From: [Scytonema hofmanni] UTEX 2349
GTDB taxonomy: Bacteria; Cyanobacteriota; Cyanobacteriia; Cyanobacteriales; Nostocaceae
DNA length: 64,000 nt
NCBI RefSeq assembly: GCF_000582685.1
Contig: NZ_KK073768.1
Location: 810,509 to 874,508 of the forward strand
Direction: 5' to 3'
In this document: positions 25,338 through 34,282 of the stretch, piece by piece
How positions within the stretch are numbered: the stretch's first letter is position 1
How the letters are laid out: every line of letters starts with the position of its first letter
The notes under the pieces: generated by a model
What the model was told of the DNA's origin: nothing
The model's database searches: none
Seen by the model: only the letters and a program-made list of their open reading frames with translations
Translations under genes and position numbers: made by a program

Positions 25338-25778
25338 GTGCCACAAGAAATTAAAATCTATCAAATTGTGCTAGATACCAATGTCCTATTTGCAGGTTTG
25401 CGCTCCCAGCGTGGCGCATCCTATAAACTATTAACTATACTTAATGATATCCGTTGGCAATTAAATATCTCTACGGCGCTATTATTCGAGTATGAAGAAA
25501 TCCTTAAACGACAACAAGCGCAGCTAGGCTTAAGTTTAGAAGAGATTGACGATGTAATTGAAGCTATTTGTAGTATCGCGAATAAACGTAGTATTTTCTA
25601 TCTGTGGCGACCAATATTAAACGACCCAGATGATGATTTTTTGCTAGATTTAGCTGTAGAATCTCAAGCCGATTATATTATTACTTACAATCACAAAGAT
25701 TTACAACCCGCGAATAAATTTGGCATCAAAGTAGTAACACCCAAACAGTTCTTACAAGAAGTGGGAGAAATAAAATGA
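25338..25778 (+). CDS. PIN domain toxin (putative type II TA component)
   Basis: 146 aa from a GTG with GGGG upstream. PIN-fold ribonuclease motifs: VLDTNVLFAGL (about residues 11-21, first Asp), a central LLFEYEEILKR acidic patch, NDPDDDFLLDLAVESQADYIITYNHKDL (second acidic cluster), and KFGIKVVTPKQFL. Matches the 'putative toxin-antitoxin system toxin component, PIN family'. Its stop overlaps the start of the next small gene (ATGA). The toxin comes first in this pair. Confidence 0.85.
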   Translation: MPQEIKIYQIVLDTNVLFAGLRSQRGASYKLLTILNDIRWQLNISTALLFEYEEILKRQQAQLGLSLEEIDDVIEAICSIANKRSIFYLWRPILNDPDDDFLLDLAVESQADYIITYNHKDLQPANKFGIKVVTPKQFLQEVGEIK

Positions 25779-26014
25779 CTAACTTAAACGTACAAATTCC
25801 TGAGTCTTTGTACAAACAAATAAAAGCCTTAGCCATCAAAGAAAATGTACCAATTGAACAACTTGTAGCAATTGCTTTATCTGCACAAGTCTCAGCATGG
25901 ACGACCAAAGATTATTTAGAAGAGAAGGGATTACGCGGTAGTTGGGAAAAGTTTCAACAAGTTTTAAAGAAAGTTCCTGATGTCGAACCAGAAAATGATG
26001 ATAAACTTGATTAA
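25775..26014 (+). CDS. small antitoxin-like protein paired with PIN toxin
   Basis: 79 aa. N-terminal half resembles ribbon-helix-helix/HicB-type antitoxins (NLNVQIPESLYKQIKALAIKENVPIEQLVAIALSAQVSAW, about residues 3-42); the C-terminal half (LEEKGLRGSWEKFQQVLKKVPDVEPE) is typical of the toxin-binding tail in this cyanobacterial family. The 4-bp ATGA overlap with the PIN gene supports a coupled toxin-antitoxin operon. Functional neutralisation is inferred. Confidence 0.8.
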   Translation: MTNLNVQIPESLYKQIKALAIKENVPIEQLVAIALSAQVSAWTTKDYLEEKGLRGSWEKFQQVLKKVPDVEPENDDKLD

Positions 26015-26068
26015 TTTTTTAGATAAAAATTTGCAGCAAAACTTATCCTAAAATGAAATTATCAAAGC

Positions 26069-26725
26069 ATGAATGGTAGATTAATCGTATTTGAAGGGGT
26101 AGAAGGTTGCGGCAAAACTAGCCAAATCCAACTTTGTCAAGAGTGGTTGAAAAGTCTAGGTGTTTCAGTTGTGGTTACTCGTGAACCTGGGGGAACTGCT
26201 TTAGGTTTGGATTTGCGACGCTTGTTGTTAGAAGTAGAGAATAAGAAAATAGCAGATACAACAGAATTATTATTGTATGCTGCTGACCGATCGCAACATG
26301 TTGAAGAAGAATTAAAACCGAATCTAGAAAAAGGTAATATTATCTTGTGCGATCGCTATACTGATTCGACTATTGCTTATCAAGGTTATGGTCGCGGTTT
26401 AGATATAAATTTAATTAAACAACTTAATGCGATCGCAACAGGTGGGTTAGAAAGCGATTTAACTTTATGGCTTGATGTCGATATTGAAGTGGGACTAAGC
26501 CGCAAACGCGCTCATAGCGATATTGCTGATAGAATTGAACTTGAAGCGATCGCTTTTCATCGTCGCGTCCAACAAGGATATAGTCAACTGCAAGCATCCC
26601 AAGATAAAATTGTCCGCATAGATGCTAGCTTGAATAAAGAAGCTGTGCAGAAGATGATTCAAACAACTTTAAGCGATCGCTTGAAAGCTTGGGATTATAT
26701 CATATCCCCTGAATCAACTTTATAA
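26069..26725 (+). CDS. tmk: thymidylate kinase
   Basis: 218 aa. Phosphorylates dTMP to dTDP. P-loop FEGVEGCGKTSQ (about residues 8-19), VVTREPGGTALG, the DRYTDSTIAYQGYGRGL segment (about 93-109) and LWLDVDIEVGLSRKR. Length is normal. It is followed by holB after a 17-bp repeat array, the usual tmk-holB order in cyanobacteria. Confidence 0.95.
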   Translation: MNGRLIVFEGVEGCGKTSQIQLCQEWLKSLGVSVVVTREPGGTALGLDLRRLLLEVENKKIADTTELLLYAADRSQHVEEELKPNLEKGNIILCDRYTDSTIAYQGYGRGLDINLIKQLNAIATGGLESDLTLWLDVDIEVGLSRKRAHSDIADRIELEAIAFHRRVQQGYSQLQASQDKIVRIDASLNKEAVQKMIQTTLSDRLKAWDYIISPESTL

Positions 26726-26741
26726 AAATATTGCAATCGTC

Positions 26742-26873
26742 GTAAAGACGTTCCGCCGGTAAAGACGTTCCGCCGGTAAAGACGTTCCGCCGGTAAAGAC
26801 GTTCCGCCGGTAAAGACGTTCCGCCGGTAAAGACGTTCCGCCGGTAAAGACGTTCCGCCGGAACGTCTCTACA
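26742..26873. repeat. seven-copy 17-bp array ending in a hairpin
   Basis: Seven exact copies of GTAAAGACGTTCCGCCG (26742-26860) followed by GAACGTCTCTACA. Only the last unit meets the opposite arm, giving a GACGTTCCG-C-CGGAACGTC hairpin. It is the left half of the dispersed palindrome family amplified in tandem. It fills the tmk-holB gap. Confidence 0.92.
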
Positions 26874-26893
26874 ATATGTGTAATTATCATATC

Positions 26894-27820
26894 ATGATTA
26901 ATGACCCTTTCGCGAAACTTATAGGACAACAGCAAGCAGTAGAATTACTGACTCAAGCTGTGAAACAAAACCGAGTTGCACCGGCTTATTTATTTGTCGG
27001 TTCTGAGGGTGTGGGACGCAGTTTAGCAGCGCGATGCTTTGCACAATTGCTGTTTTCTCATTCTGTAGAAACGAACCGTTTGCGTCAAGAAAACCATCCA
27101 GATTTGTTATGGGTGCAGCCAACTTACCAGTATCAAGGACAACGATTAACACCACAAGAAGCCGCAGAGAAAAAACTGAAGCGTAAAGCACCGCCTATAA
27201 TTAGGTTAGAGCAAATTCGGGAAGTTACGCAATTTCTCAGCCGTCCGCCGATACTTGCGCCAAGAAATGTGGTAGTTTTAGAGCAAGCAGAAACAATGGC
27301 GGAAGGTGCGGCAAACGCTTTGCTGAAGACTTTGGAAGAACCAGGACAAGCGACGCTGATTTTAATTGCACCTTCAGTTGAGTCTGTGTTGCCAACTTTA
27401 GTTTCACGCTGTCAACGCATTCCTTTTTATCGTTTGGATGCAGTGTCTTTGGCTCAGGTTCTCAGGCAAGCAGGGCATGAGGAAATTTTACAGCATGAGG
27501 CGGTGTTAAGTATAGCATCTGGGAGTCCGGGGGAAGCGATCGCATCTTTTGAGCAATTGCAAGTTATCCCTAATAAATTACTCGAAGCTTTGACAACAGC
27601 TCCGAAAACTTACCGCGATGCTTTACAATTGGCGAAAGAAATTGATGATTTAGATACAGAAGCTCAACTGTGGTTAATCGATTATTTGCAGCAGTCATAT
27701 TGGCGGCGATCGCATCAACCAAGTATTATTAACCAGTTAGAAAAAGCGCGTAAACATCTACTTTGTTACGCTCAACCGCGCTTAGTTTGGGAATGTACTT
27801 TGATGGCGATGAAAAATTAA
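26894..27820 (+). CDS. holB: DNA polymerase III subunit delta'
   Basis: 308 aa from the ATG at 26894 (an ATG at 26876 adds six residues next to the repeat). Clamp-loader AAA+ fold: FAKLIGQQQAVELLTQAV, the degenerate P-loop GSEGVGRSLAA (about residues 34-44), VVVLEQAETMAEGAANALLKTLEEPG and LVSRCQRIPF with the SRC motif. Unlike typical delta' the zinc cysteines are not evident. It takes part in loading the beta clamp. Downstream of tmk. Confidence 0.92.
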   Translation: MINDPFAKLIGQQQAVELLTQAVKQNRVAPAYLFVGSEGVGRSLAARCFAQLLFSHSVETNRLRQENHPDLLWVQPTYQYQGQRLTPQEAAEKKLKRKAPPIIRLEQIREVTQFLSRPPILAPRNVVVLEQAETMAEGAANALLKTLEEPGQATLILIAPSVESVLPTLVSRCQRIPFYRLDAVSLAQVLRQAGHEEILQHEAVLSIASGSPGEAIASFEQLQVIPNKLLEALTTAPKTYRDALQLAKEIDDLDTEAQLWLIDYLQQSYWRRSHQPSIINQLEKARKHLLCYAQPRLVWECTLMAMKN

Positions 27821-27847
27821 GTTAATTATACTTTAAGTGTGAGGTTT

Positions 27848-28822
27848 ATGAAATTTAGTGTCGTCATCACCACCTATAATCGTTTAGACTTGCTGCGACG
27901 AGCGATAGACTCTGCTCTTAATCAAACGATTGAGTGTGAAGTGGTTGTTGTTGATGATTGTTCATCCGATGACACTGAAGCTTATGTCAAAAGCTTGGGA
28001 AATCAAGTTGTTTATCATCGTCACGAAATTAACAAAGGTCATGCAGCGTCGGTAAATACAGGAGTTGCCAAAGCTAGTGGTGACTGGATTAAATTTTTGG
28101 ATGACGACGACTACTTAGCAGGGAATTGTTTGGAAGAGATGACAAAAGCGATCGCCAAACATGCCCAATCAAATGAGGTATCCTCACAAAACAATTCTCA
28201 AGCTGTCATCTGCTCTTGTATAGCTGCTCAAGTGGATAACAATGGGGAGCATCTTAGTCGCACCCCCCATTTAGGTCCCGGATTAGCTTTTTATGTTCCC
28301 CAAGCTGATATTCATTACGGTATGCTTTTAGAGCTTTTGCCCTTTGGCACCCCGGTACAAGTAGCTTGTCGTCGTGACGTTTTCTTGAAAGTTGGTGCTT
28401 GGGACTCAAAACTTGATGCTAACTGCGATGACATTGATTGCTGGATTCGCATTGCTCAGTTTGGTGATGCTATTTTCCTCAATCAGTGCCTAGCTTACCG
28501 TACTATCTGGGCGGGTGCTTACAATCAAAAATTTTCTCTGCAAAAGCGACTCGATACAAATATTTTGATGAAAGAGAAAATTTACGCCTTGCTAGATGAA
28601 AAACATCGCTCTAATATCCCTGCGCTTCCATATATTAGAAATTATTTGAAACTACATTGGGCAATAGTTGCACTCAAGCAAAGAAACATTAAAAGCGTTC
28701 TGCAAATCCTTGATTTATCTATACTTTCTCCTGTGACTTGGCAGCTTTTATTGAATGCTGTTTTCTCACGCGGCAGCAATCAAAAAAATGCTTATATTCA
28801 GAAGTTTGTATTGTTTAATTAA
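27848..28822 (+). CDS. glycosyltransferase family 2 protein
   Basis: 324 aa from the ATG at 27848 with GTGAGG upstream. GT-A fold: SVVITTYNRLDLLRRAIDSAL (about residues 3-23), VVVVDDCSSDDT, NTGVAKASGDWIKFLDDDDYL with the metal-binding DDD, and a later DDIDCWIRIAQFG acceptor-side motif. Probably adds sugar to a surface polysaccharide; acceptor unknown. Possibly cotranscribed with holB (27 bp gap). Confidence 0.88.
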   Translation: MKFSVVITTYNRLDLLRRAIDSALNQTIECEVVVVDDCSSDDTEAYVKSLGNQVVYHRHEINKGHAASVNTGVAKASGDWIKFLDDDDYLAGNCLEEMTKAIAKHAQSNEVSSQNNSQAVICSCIAAQVDNNGEHLSRTPHLGPGLAFYVPQADIHYGMLLELLPFGTPVQVACRRDVFLKVGAWDSKLDANCDDIDCWIRIAQFGDAIFLNQCLAYRTIWAGAYNQKFSLQKRLDTNILMKEKIYALLDEKHRSNIPALPYIRNYLKLHWAIVALKQRNIKSVLQILDLSILSPVTWQLLLNAVFSRGSNQKNAYIQKFVLFN

Positions 28823-28871
28823 TAGATTGGGCATTGGAATTCGCAAATAACTAGACATCTCCGAAAATAAA

Positions 28872-28898
28872 TGTAAAGACGTAGCACTCCTACGTCTA
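28872..28898. repeat. dispersed palindrome, copy 5
   Basis: TGTAAAGACGTAG, a CACTC centre, then CTACGTCTA. Lies behind the GT2 gene, between it and the convergent RHH gene. Confidence 0.7.
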
Positions 28899-28923
28899 AT
28901 CAAGGGTTTTGGGTAACGGATAA

Positions 28924-29190
28924 TTAATTTATGTTGATGTCTACTAGACAAACTGATAATGCGACTTCTGTCAAAATTGACTTGTAATTTATAGATAAAT
29001 TAGCATCTGCCTGACCACAACCAATAAAATCAGTTTGTGTCAGCAAATCTAGTGGTTTGTGCTGCTGAAGCTGCTTGTAGTACAAATCAATAGCAGTTTT
29101 AATTACATCCGTTACTGCTTGATCGGTCTGCTGTTGAATGTAAGTTAGTTTGTGAGCATACTCTTCATCTAATCGCGCATTAATTCGCAT
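28924..29190 (-). CDS. ribbon-helix-helix antitoxin-like protein (orphan)
   Basis: 88 aa. The N-terminus (MRINARLDEEYAHKLTYIQQ ... VIKTAIDLYYKQL) is a MetJ/Arc-type ribbon-helix-helix DNA-binding domain. The stretch FIGCGQADANLSINYKSILTE matches the toxin-binding tail of a cyanobacterial antitoxin family in which a PIN toxin gene overlaps the end. Here the last residues (VALSVCLVDININ) diverge and no toxin follows, so it looks like an orphan or trimmed antitoxin. Confidence 0.7.
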   Translation of the reverse strand: MRINARLDEEYAHKLTYIQQQTDQAVTDVIKTAIDLYYKQLQQHKPLDLLTQTDFIGCGQADANLSINYKSILTEVALSVCLVDININ

Positions 29191-29388
29191 AACTATTTGA
29201 TTTTGTCATAAGCTTGTATGACAAGTTTAACATGTCCCCAGCTTGTAAAGAATTTAAAGAGATGGGTTAGGCGATCGCTCTACGAGTGCCTACCTGAATA
29301 AAAAATGCGCGATCGCTTTTACACAAATTAGTCAGCGATCGCTTTTCTGGGGGCGAAAAAGCTTGACAAATGCCCCGCCATGTATTTT

Positions 29389-30840
29389 TTAGAACCCAAA
29401 TAAAGATCGGAAAATACCTAATACACCAGCGAAAGGATTGATCACAGTCCCAATAGTATCACTAGCCTTGGCTGCACCAGAACGGTAGACTACCACAACA
29501 TCATTATTGCGGAGTATCGGATTAGTTTGCGAATTAATTTCAGCGGCGAAATTGATTTTGACTTTACGTTTGGTAACAGAACCATCAGGATTGAGACGAA
29601 GCAAATCGACAGCAGAACTGCTAGCTCTAGCATCGTTGAATCCACCAGCAGCAAGTAGCGCTTGATTTAAGGAGCTATTAGGCTTAATATCTACAGGTCC
29701 TGGTCTTTTAACTTCGCCTACTACCCCAACTTGAATAGTAGCCGCAGACAAAGTAGTATTAGCTAAGACAATTGCATCTGCTGCGTTAATCTCTGTTGCA
29801 GTTGGGAAGAAAATCGTATCTCCGTCTTGGAGAATTGTGTCTTGATTGACATCACCACTTTGCAATAGTTGCCAAAGATTGATATCTATAATTTGTTCAC
29901 CACCGGCTCTTGTCTGTCGGCGGATTTTGACATTGCGAATGTCAGCTTGTGGTGTAATTCCCCCTGCTAATTGAAGTGCGCGGGTCACAGTTGGCTGACC
30001 GCTAATAGCAGTACCAGCTGCTGCTACTGCTGTATTTCCCCCAGCTGTCTCACCTTGGGTAACAAGATACGATCCCGGACGATTGACTTCACCAACCACT
30101 GCTACCGTGCGGGGTCTGGTGGGATCAGCGGCAAAGTTAGCGGCAGATAAATTGCGTGCTTCTGCTAAGTCGAGTCTGGCTGCTGTTGGTACAACAATCG
30201 TATCTCCATCCCGCAAGGTGATATCTTGTGATATCCTGCCTGTTCGGATGAGTTCTTTCAAATTAATTGAAACTATTTGCTCTCGACCGGTGCGTCCTAG
30301 CTTGCGCCGTAATTGCACTTGCGTTATATCGGCATTACTGAGTACCCCCTGAGCCGTTGTAATTGCCGCTAATACGGTTGGATATTGCACCCCAGGATCG
30401 TTACCTGCGCCTCCTTGCAAGCCGATAGAGTAAGCCCCAGGACGTGACACTTCTCCAGCAACGATAACGTTAATTGGACGAGGTGATAAAAGATTGACTG
30501 AGATTAGGGGACGTTTGAGATAGCGAGCATATCTTTTGCCGATGTCGTCAGCTGCTTGTTCGGTTGTTAGCCCTTGAACGGGAACGCTGCCAATTAAAGG
30601 TAGGTTGATCGCGCCACCAGGAGGTATTTGGTACTCGCCCGTATATTCTGGCACTTCAAACACGTTGACTCGGATGCGATCGCCTCCTCCCAAGGTGTAA
30701 TTTGTGTCAAGTTGTGTGGTAGCTGCTCTGGGTTGTCTTTGGGCTTGGCTAGAAGGGGGCAAAGCGACAGTGACAGCCATTAACAACAGCATACCTGTTA
30801 CTGACTGGGTGAGGAATTTCAACATACCTGTATTAAACAT
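29389..30840 (-). CDS. polysaccharide export protein with SLBB domains (Wza-like)
   Basis: 483 aa. N-terminal signal peptide (LTQSVTGMLLLMAVTVALPPSSQA, cleavage near QAQ). Poly_export domain about residues 47-130 (YTLGGGDRIRVNVFEVPEYTGEYQIPPGGAINLPLIGSVPV), followed by three SLBB/soluble-ligand-binding beta-grasp units (VIVAGEVSRPGAYSI, VAVVGEVNRPGSYLV, VGVVGEVKRPGPVDI), and a C-terminal segment VNPFAGVLGIFRSLFGF that could be the membrane-inserted amphipathic helix. Predicted outer-membrane channel for extracellular or capsular polysaccharide. No wzc or polymerase gene is adjacent; the glycosyltransferase at 27848 is on the other strand. Confidence 0.9.
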   Translation of the reverse strand: MFNTGMLKFLTQSVTGMLLLMAVTVALPPSSQAQRQPRAATTQLDTNYTLGGGDRIRVNVFEVPEYTGEYQIPPGGAINLPLIGSVPVQGLTTEQAADDIGKRYARYLKRPLISVNLLSPRPINVIVAGEVSRPGAYSIGLQGGAGNDPGVQYPTVLAAITTAQGVLSNADITQVQLRRKLGRTGREQIVSINLKELIRTGRISQDITLRDGDTIVVPTAARLDLAEARNLSAANFAADPTRPRTVAVVGEVNRPGSYLVTQGETAGGNTAVAAAGTAISGQPTVTRALQLAGGITPQADIRNVKIRRQTRAGGEQIIDINLWQLLQSGDVNQDTILQDGDTIFFPTATEINAADAIVLANTTLSAATIQVGVVGEVKRPGPVDIKPNSSLNQALLAAGGFNDARASSSAVDLLRLNPDGSVTKRKVKINFAAEINSQTNPILRNNDVVVVYRSGAAKASDTIGTVINPFAGVLGIFRSLFGF

Positions 30841-31146
30841 ACTTAGCTGATACCACCATAAATAAAGTGCTGTCTTAACATTTTTATCTGGACTATACGT
30901 AAGTACTCAAGTTCCCTAACATTCTTATTTTCATAAAAAAGTATCATTTTCCGGACGTAAATTGTTGATTGGATTTGAATTTTTGGTGAAGTTAACTTAA
31001 AGTTTTACTCGTCAAATCTTAGAGAAGGAATAAATACAATTTAGGCAATCATAAAACTTAATTTTATTGATTATATACTAAGATAACGTAGCCCAGATAA
31101 CGATATTTTCAAATAGACGTGCTTGCTCTATTGTGATTGAATAATT
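30841..31146. other. intergenic region, no gene seen
   Basis: AT-rich leader of the export-protein gene. No repeats or recognised operators found. Confidence 0.4.
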
Positions 31147-32112
31147 TTATTTTTTAACTTGTTGCATAAAAAACTCTTCTAAGGAAGGACGAGACAAGTT
31201 CATGGCAATAATTTGCCCACCCATCAAGCGGAGACTAGCCAGAAAATCGTAGTAATCTTCTTGTAGTTCACCTTGCCAAGTTCCATCGGGTTCAAATTCT
31301 AGATTAGGTATCCATTTTTTGAGAACTTCTGAGTCACCACCTTGACCTTTGACATGATATGTGCTTGTAGTTCCTAATAATTCATTGAGGGAACCAGAGC
31401 AAATTAATTGACCTTGAGAGAGAATAGCAACGCGATCGCATATTTTCTCTACTTCACTGAGAATATGGCTATTAAAAAAAATTGTCTTGCCTTTCTCTTT
31501 TAACGAAAGAATAATTTCTCGCATTTGATAGCGTCCCACCGGATCGAGTCCAGACATTGGTTCATCTAAAAACACCAATTCTGGATCGTTAATTAATGCC
31601 TGTGCCATACATACACGCTGTAGCATTCCTTTAGAATAGCGACGAAGAGGTTTTTTGCGAGCATCCACCAAAGATAAACCGACTAATTTTACCAGTTCCG
31701 GAATGCGTTGGCGTTGCACGCTTTTGGGAATTTGGAATAGTCCGGCTGCTAGCTGCAAAAACTCCCAGCCAGTGAGATAATCATACAAATAGGCATTTTC
31801 AGGTAAATAACCGATACGTTCTTTAACAGTGCGATCGCCTAGTGGTCTACCCAATAATAATCCCCGTCCACTCGTGGGACGGATAACTCCCAGCAACAAC
31901 TTTAAAAGCGTAGTTTTACCAGCACCATTTGGTCCTAACAAACCAAAGGTTTCACCTTGGTAAACTTTTAAAGAACAGCTTTTGAGGGATACGACTTTTT
32001 GATTCATCCAAAAGCCAGTACGATAGACTTTTCTTAACTCGGAAGTTAACACTACTGGCGGATGGTCTGTAGTATTTAATTGAGAATCAGGCGCATCTGC
32101 AATAGACTTCAT
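31147..32112 (-). CDS. ABC transporter ATP-binding protein
   Basis: 321 aa. Walker A GPNGAGKTTL (about residues 60-69), signature YSKGMLQRV, Walker B LVFLDEPMSGLDP and a switch His in NSH. The C-terminal extension of about 90 residues is like ABC-2 exporter ATPases. No permease gene is adjacent (hisB upstream, non-coding downstream), so its membrane partner must be elsewhere. Possible roles such as export cannot be refined. Confidence 0.88.
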   Translation of the reverse strand: MKSIADAPDSQLNTTDHPPVVLTSELRKVYRTGFWMNQKVVSLKSCSLKVYQGETFGLLGPNGAGKTTLLKLLLGVIRPTSGRGLLLGRPLGDRTVKERIGYLPENAYLYDYLTGWEFLQLAAGLFQIPKSVQRQRIPELVKLVGLSLVDARKKPLRRYSKGMLQRVCMAQALINDPELVFLDEPMSGLDPVGRYQMREIILSLKEKGKTIFFNSHILSEVEKICDRVAILSQGQLICSGSLNELLGTTSTYHVKGQGGDSEVLKKWIPNLEFEPDGTWQGELQEDYYDFLASLRLMGGQIIAMNLSRPSLEEFFMQQVKK

Positions 32113-32169
32113 GAGATTTATATTGTGCTCGTGGCTACAGCAAAGATATTATATTTATAAAAGGCGAAA

Positions 32170-32345
32170 GGGCTTTTTTAAGAGGGGAAAAGGGCTTTTT
32201 TAAGAGGGGAAAAGGGGAAAGGGGAAAGGGTAAAGGGGAAGAAGTAATTTTAAGTATTTTTACCATGACTCAAGAGTAGGTTTAAAGCCCCTAAATTTAT
32301 TTATGGGGATTCTCTCCTGCCTCCTGCTTCCCCTTCCCCCTCTTC
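32170..32345. repeat. GGGGAAA array with dispersed element (partial copy)
   Basis: GAGGGGAAAAGG/GGGGAAAGG units at about 32180-32240, TTTAAGTATTTTT, a GGTTTAAAGCCCC core (32280-32292) and a C-rich end. Resembles the elements at 9416-9616 and 43455-43665. Confidence 0.5.
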
Positions 32346-32346
32346 T

Positions 32347-32991
32347 TTACAAAACGCCTTTAGAACTGGGAATCATCCCAGCACGACGGGTATCGATTTC
32401 TACCGCCATCCGCATTGCCCTCGCAAACGCCTTAAATGTCGCTTCAATAATGTGATGGGAATTTATACCATCAATTTGGCGAATGTGCAACGTCATTTGG
32501 CTATGATTTACCACCGCTACAAAAAATTCTCGCACTAGTTGGGTGTCATAAGTTCCCACCCGTTGAGTAGGAATTTCTAAACCATAGCTTATATGGGGAC
32601 GACCGGAAAAATCCAGCGCCACTTGAATTAAAGCTTCATCTAAAGGTGCAAGGAAATTACCAAAACGAACAATGCCTTTGCGATCGCCTAATGCTTGGCT
32701 GAGTGCTTGCCCTAAAGTTATACCTACATCTTCGTTAGTATGGTGGTCATCAATTTCTAAGTCTCCCTTAGCTTGAACATCCAAGTCAATCAATCCGTGG
32801 GAGGCTATTTGATGCAGCATGTGATCCAAAAAGGGAATGCCAGTTGCGGCGTTACAAATACCTGTACCATCTAGGTTAATGGTGACTTGCACATCGGTTT
32901 CACCCGTAGTCCGGCTAATCGAAGCAATTCGAGAAGCTTTATTTGGCTGGTCGTGGTCTGAGGAAAGAAGTAGGCGATCGCTTATTTGCAT
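32347..32991 (-). CDS. hisB: imidazoleglycerol-phosphate dehydratase
   Basis: 214 aa from the ATG at 32991; upstream in-frame codons come from a CATTGGG repeat array and are rejected. Catalyses the sixth step of histidine synthesis. Signature motifs: PFLDHMLHQIASHG, DDHHTNEDVGI with the Mn-binding His pair, HHIIEATFKAFARAMR and DTRRAG near the C-terminus. Length fits HisB. It follows fabI in the same orientation, as in other Nostocales. Confidence 0.95.
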   Translation of the reverse strand: MQISDRLLLSSDHDQPNKASRIASISRTTGETDVQVTINLDGTGICNAATGIPFLDHMLHQIASHGLIDLDVQAKGDLEIDDHHTNEDVGITLGQALSQALGDRKGIVRFGNFLAPLDEALIQVALDFSGRPHISYGLEIPTQRVGTYDTQLVREFFVAVVNHSQMTLHIRQIDGINSHHIIEATFKAFARAMRMAVEIDTRRAGMIPSSKGVL

Positions 32992-33002
32992 AATAAATTG
33001 GG

Positions 33003-33130
33003 AATGGGACATCGGGCATTGGGCATGGGGCATTGGGCATTGGGCATGGAAATAATCGTATTTATTCACGCACTTGCTTTATTGAATTTCTTTAATTCTC
33101 ATTGCCCATTGCCCAATGCCCTTTGCCCAA
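33003..33130. repeat. STRR arrays (GGGCATTG) in hisB-fabI gap
   Basis: GGGCATTGGGCATGGGGCATT-type units at 33012-33047 and the complementary CCCATTGCCCAATGCCC units at 33103-33129, which could pair as a hairpin in the transcript. Confidence 0.75.
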
Positions 33131-33132
33131 TT

Positions 33133-33909
33133 TTACATCCCCATGATTTCATATCCTGCATCTACATACAGAATTTGTCCAGTAATTCCGCTGGCTAAAT
33201 CGCTACATAAAAAAGCGGCTGCATTGCCTACTTCTAGTTGAGTGACGGTGCGTCGTAAAGGTGCAACTTGCTCTACATGATGAATCATATCCAAAATGCC
33301 GCCTACTGCACTAGATGCTAAAGTGCGAATTGGACCTGCGGAAATGGCATTGACGCGAATATTTTGTGGACCTAGTTCAGATGCAAGGTAACGCACACTC
33401 ATTTCTAATCCGGCTTTGGCGATTCCCATGAGGTTGTAGTTAGGAATCACCTTGACGCCACCCAAATATGTGAGCGTAACAATACTACCACCTTCTGTCA
33501 TTAAAGGTTTAGCTGCACCAGCTAGCTGGACTAATGAGTAGGTGCTAACTTCTAAAGCTTTATTAAAACCTGGACGAGACGTTTGACTAAAATTTCCAGT
33601 CAAATCTTCTTTGTTTGCAAAAGCAAGACAGTGGATCAAAATATCTAATTTGCCCCACTTTTCGCCAATTGTATTAAAAGTAGATTGAATTTGTTCATCA
33701 TTTTCCACATTACACGGAAGAAACAAACTAGGACTGAGGGGTTCGACCAATTCTGCGACTTTTTTTTCCATTTTACCTCGGTCATCTGGAAGGTAAGTAA
33801 TGCCAAGGTTTGCACCGCAAGAGTGTAGTTGTTGGGCTATTCCCCAAGCAATCGAGCGGTTATTGGCAATACCTGTGACTAGAGCGTTTTTCCCGGCGAG
33901 ATTTAACAT
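33133..33909 (-). CDS. fabI: enoyl-[acyl-carrier-protein] reductase (NADH)
   Basis: 258 aa SDR-fold enzyme of fatty-acid elongation. GIANNRSIAWGIAQQL (about residues 13-28) is the FabI form of the nucleotide loop; active-site YNLMGIAKAGLE (YX6K, about 154-165); GPIRTLASSAVGG substrate loop; and VDAGYEIMGM C-terminus. Typical length. The first of the fabI-hisB pair, divergent from ntcA. Confidence 0.95.
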   Translation of the reverse strand: MLNLAGKNALVTGIANNRSIAWGIAQQLHSCGANLGITYLPDDRGKMEKKVAELVEPLSPSLFLPCNVENDEQIQSTFNTIGEKWGKLDILIHCLAFANKEDLTGNFSQTSRPGFNKALEVSTYSLVQLAGAAKPLMTEGGSIVTLTYLGGVKVIPNYNLMGIAKAGLEMSVRYLASELGPQNIRVNAISAGPIRTLASSAVGGILDMIHHVEQVAPLRRTVTQLEVGNAAAFLCSDLASGITGQILYVDAGYEIMGM

Positions 33910-34180
33910 AAAAATTTTGAACGTACACGATTACAGATTGAGCATACTAGAATCTGAGCCTGCTTTGCCCTTGAGTTTTAAGCAGTATTTTGCTTCTTTG
34001 GTTCCTTGGGGAATAAATAGATTCTTGCTTCTTCCTTAAGATATTTTCAAGAAAGCGTGAATTTTTTTATAAAAAACCTGTTGAGTGCAACTTTGGATCG
34101 TAGCTATTAAGGACTAGTAGCTGGAACTATCAAAAATTATGTATCATTGTAAACAAAGAGCAATGAATATATGACCATAA

Positions 34181-34194
34181 GTATAGTAAAGTAC
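34181..34194 (+). promoter_or_regulatory. NtcA-binding box (GTAN8TAC) upstream of ntcA
   Basis: GTA (34181-34183), eight bases, TAC (34192-34194): an exact match to the NtcA consensus, about 89 bp before the ntcA start. A -10-like TATTGA lies about 20 bp downstream (34214-34219), near the spacing of NtcA-activated promoters. Known from Anabaena: ntcA is autoregulated under nitrogen limitation. Confidence 0.7.
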
Positions 34195-34282
34195 AAAAAG
34201 GTTGACGGTGTGTTATTGATTTTTCGGGTGTATTCTTAGGAAATCAGTTTTAATTTTTCCGGCATTGGGTAGGGGAAGGTAG

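Noticed and set aside
26720..26935. A 71-aa minus-strand frame made of repeated RNVFTGG and SLPAERL blocks
   Set aside because: It is a translation of the 17-bp array; there is no ribosome site or independent coding signal.
32992..33069. N-terminal extension of HisB
   Set aside because: The extra residues (HAQCPMPHAQCPM) come from the GGGCATTG array; the ATG at 32991 gives the normal HisB length.
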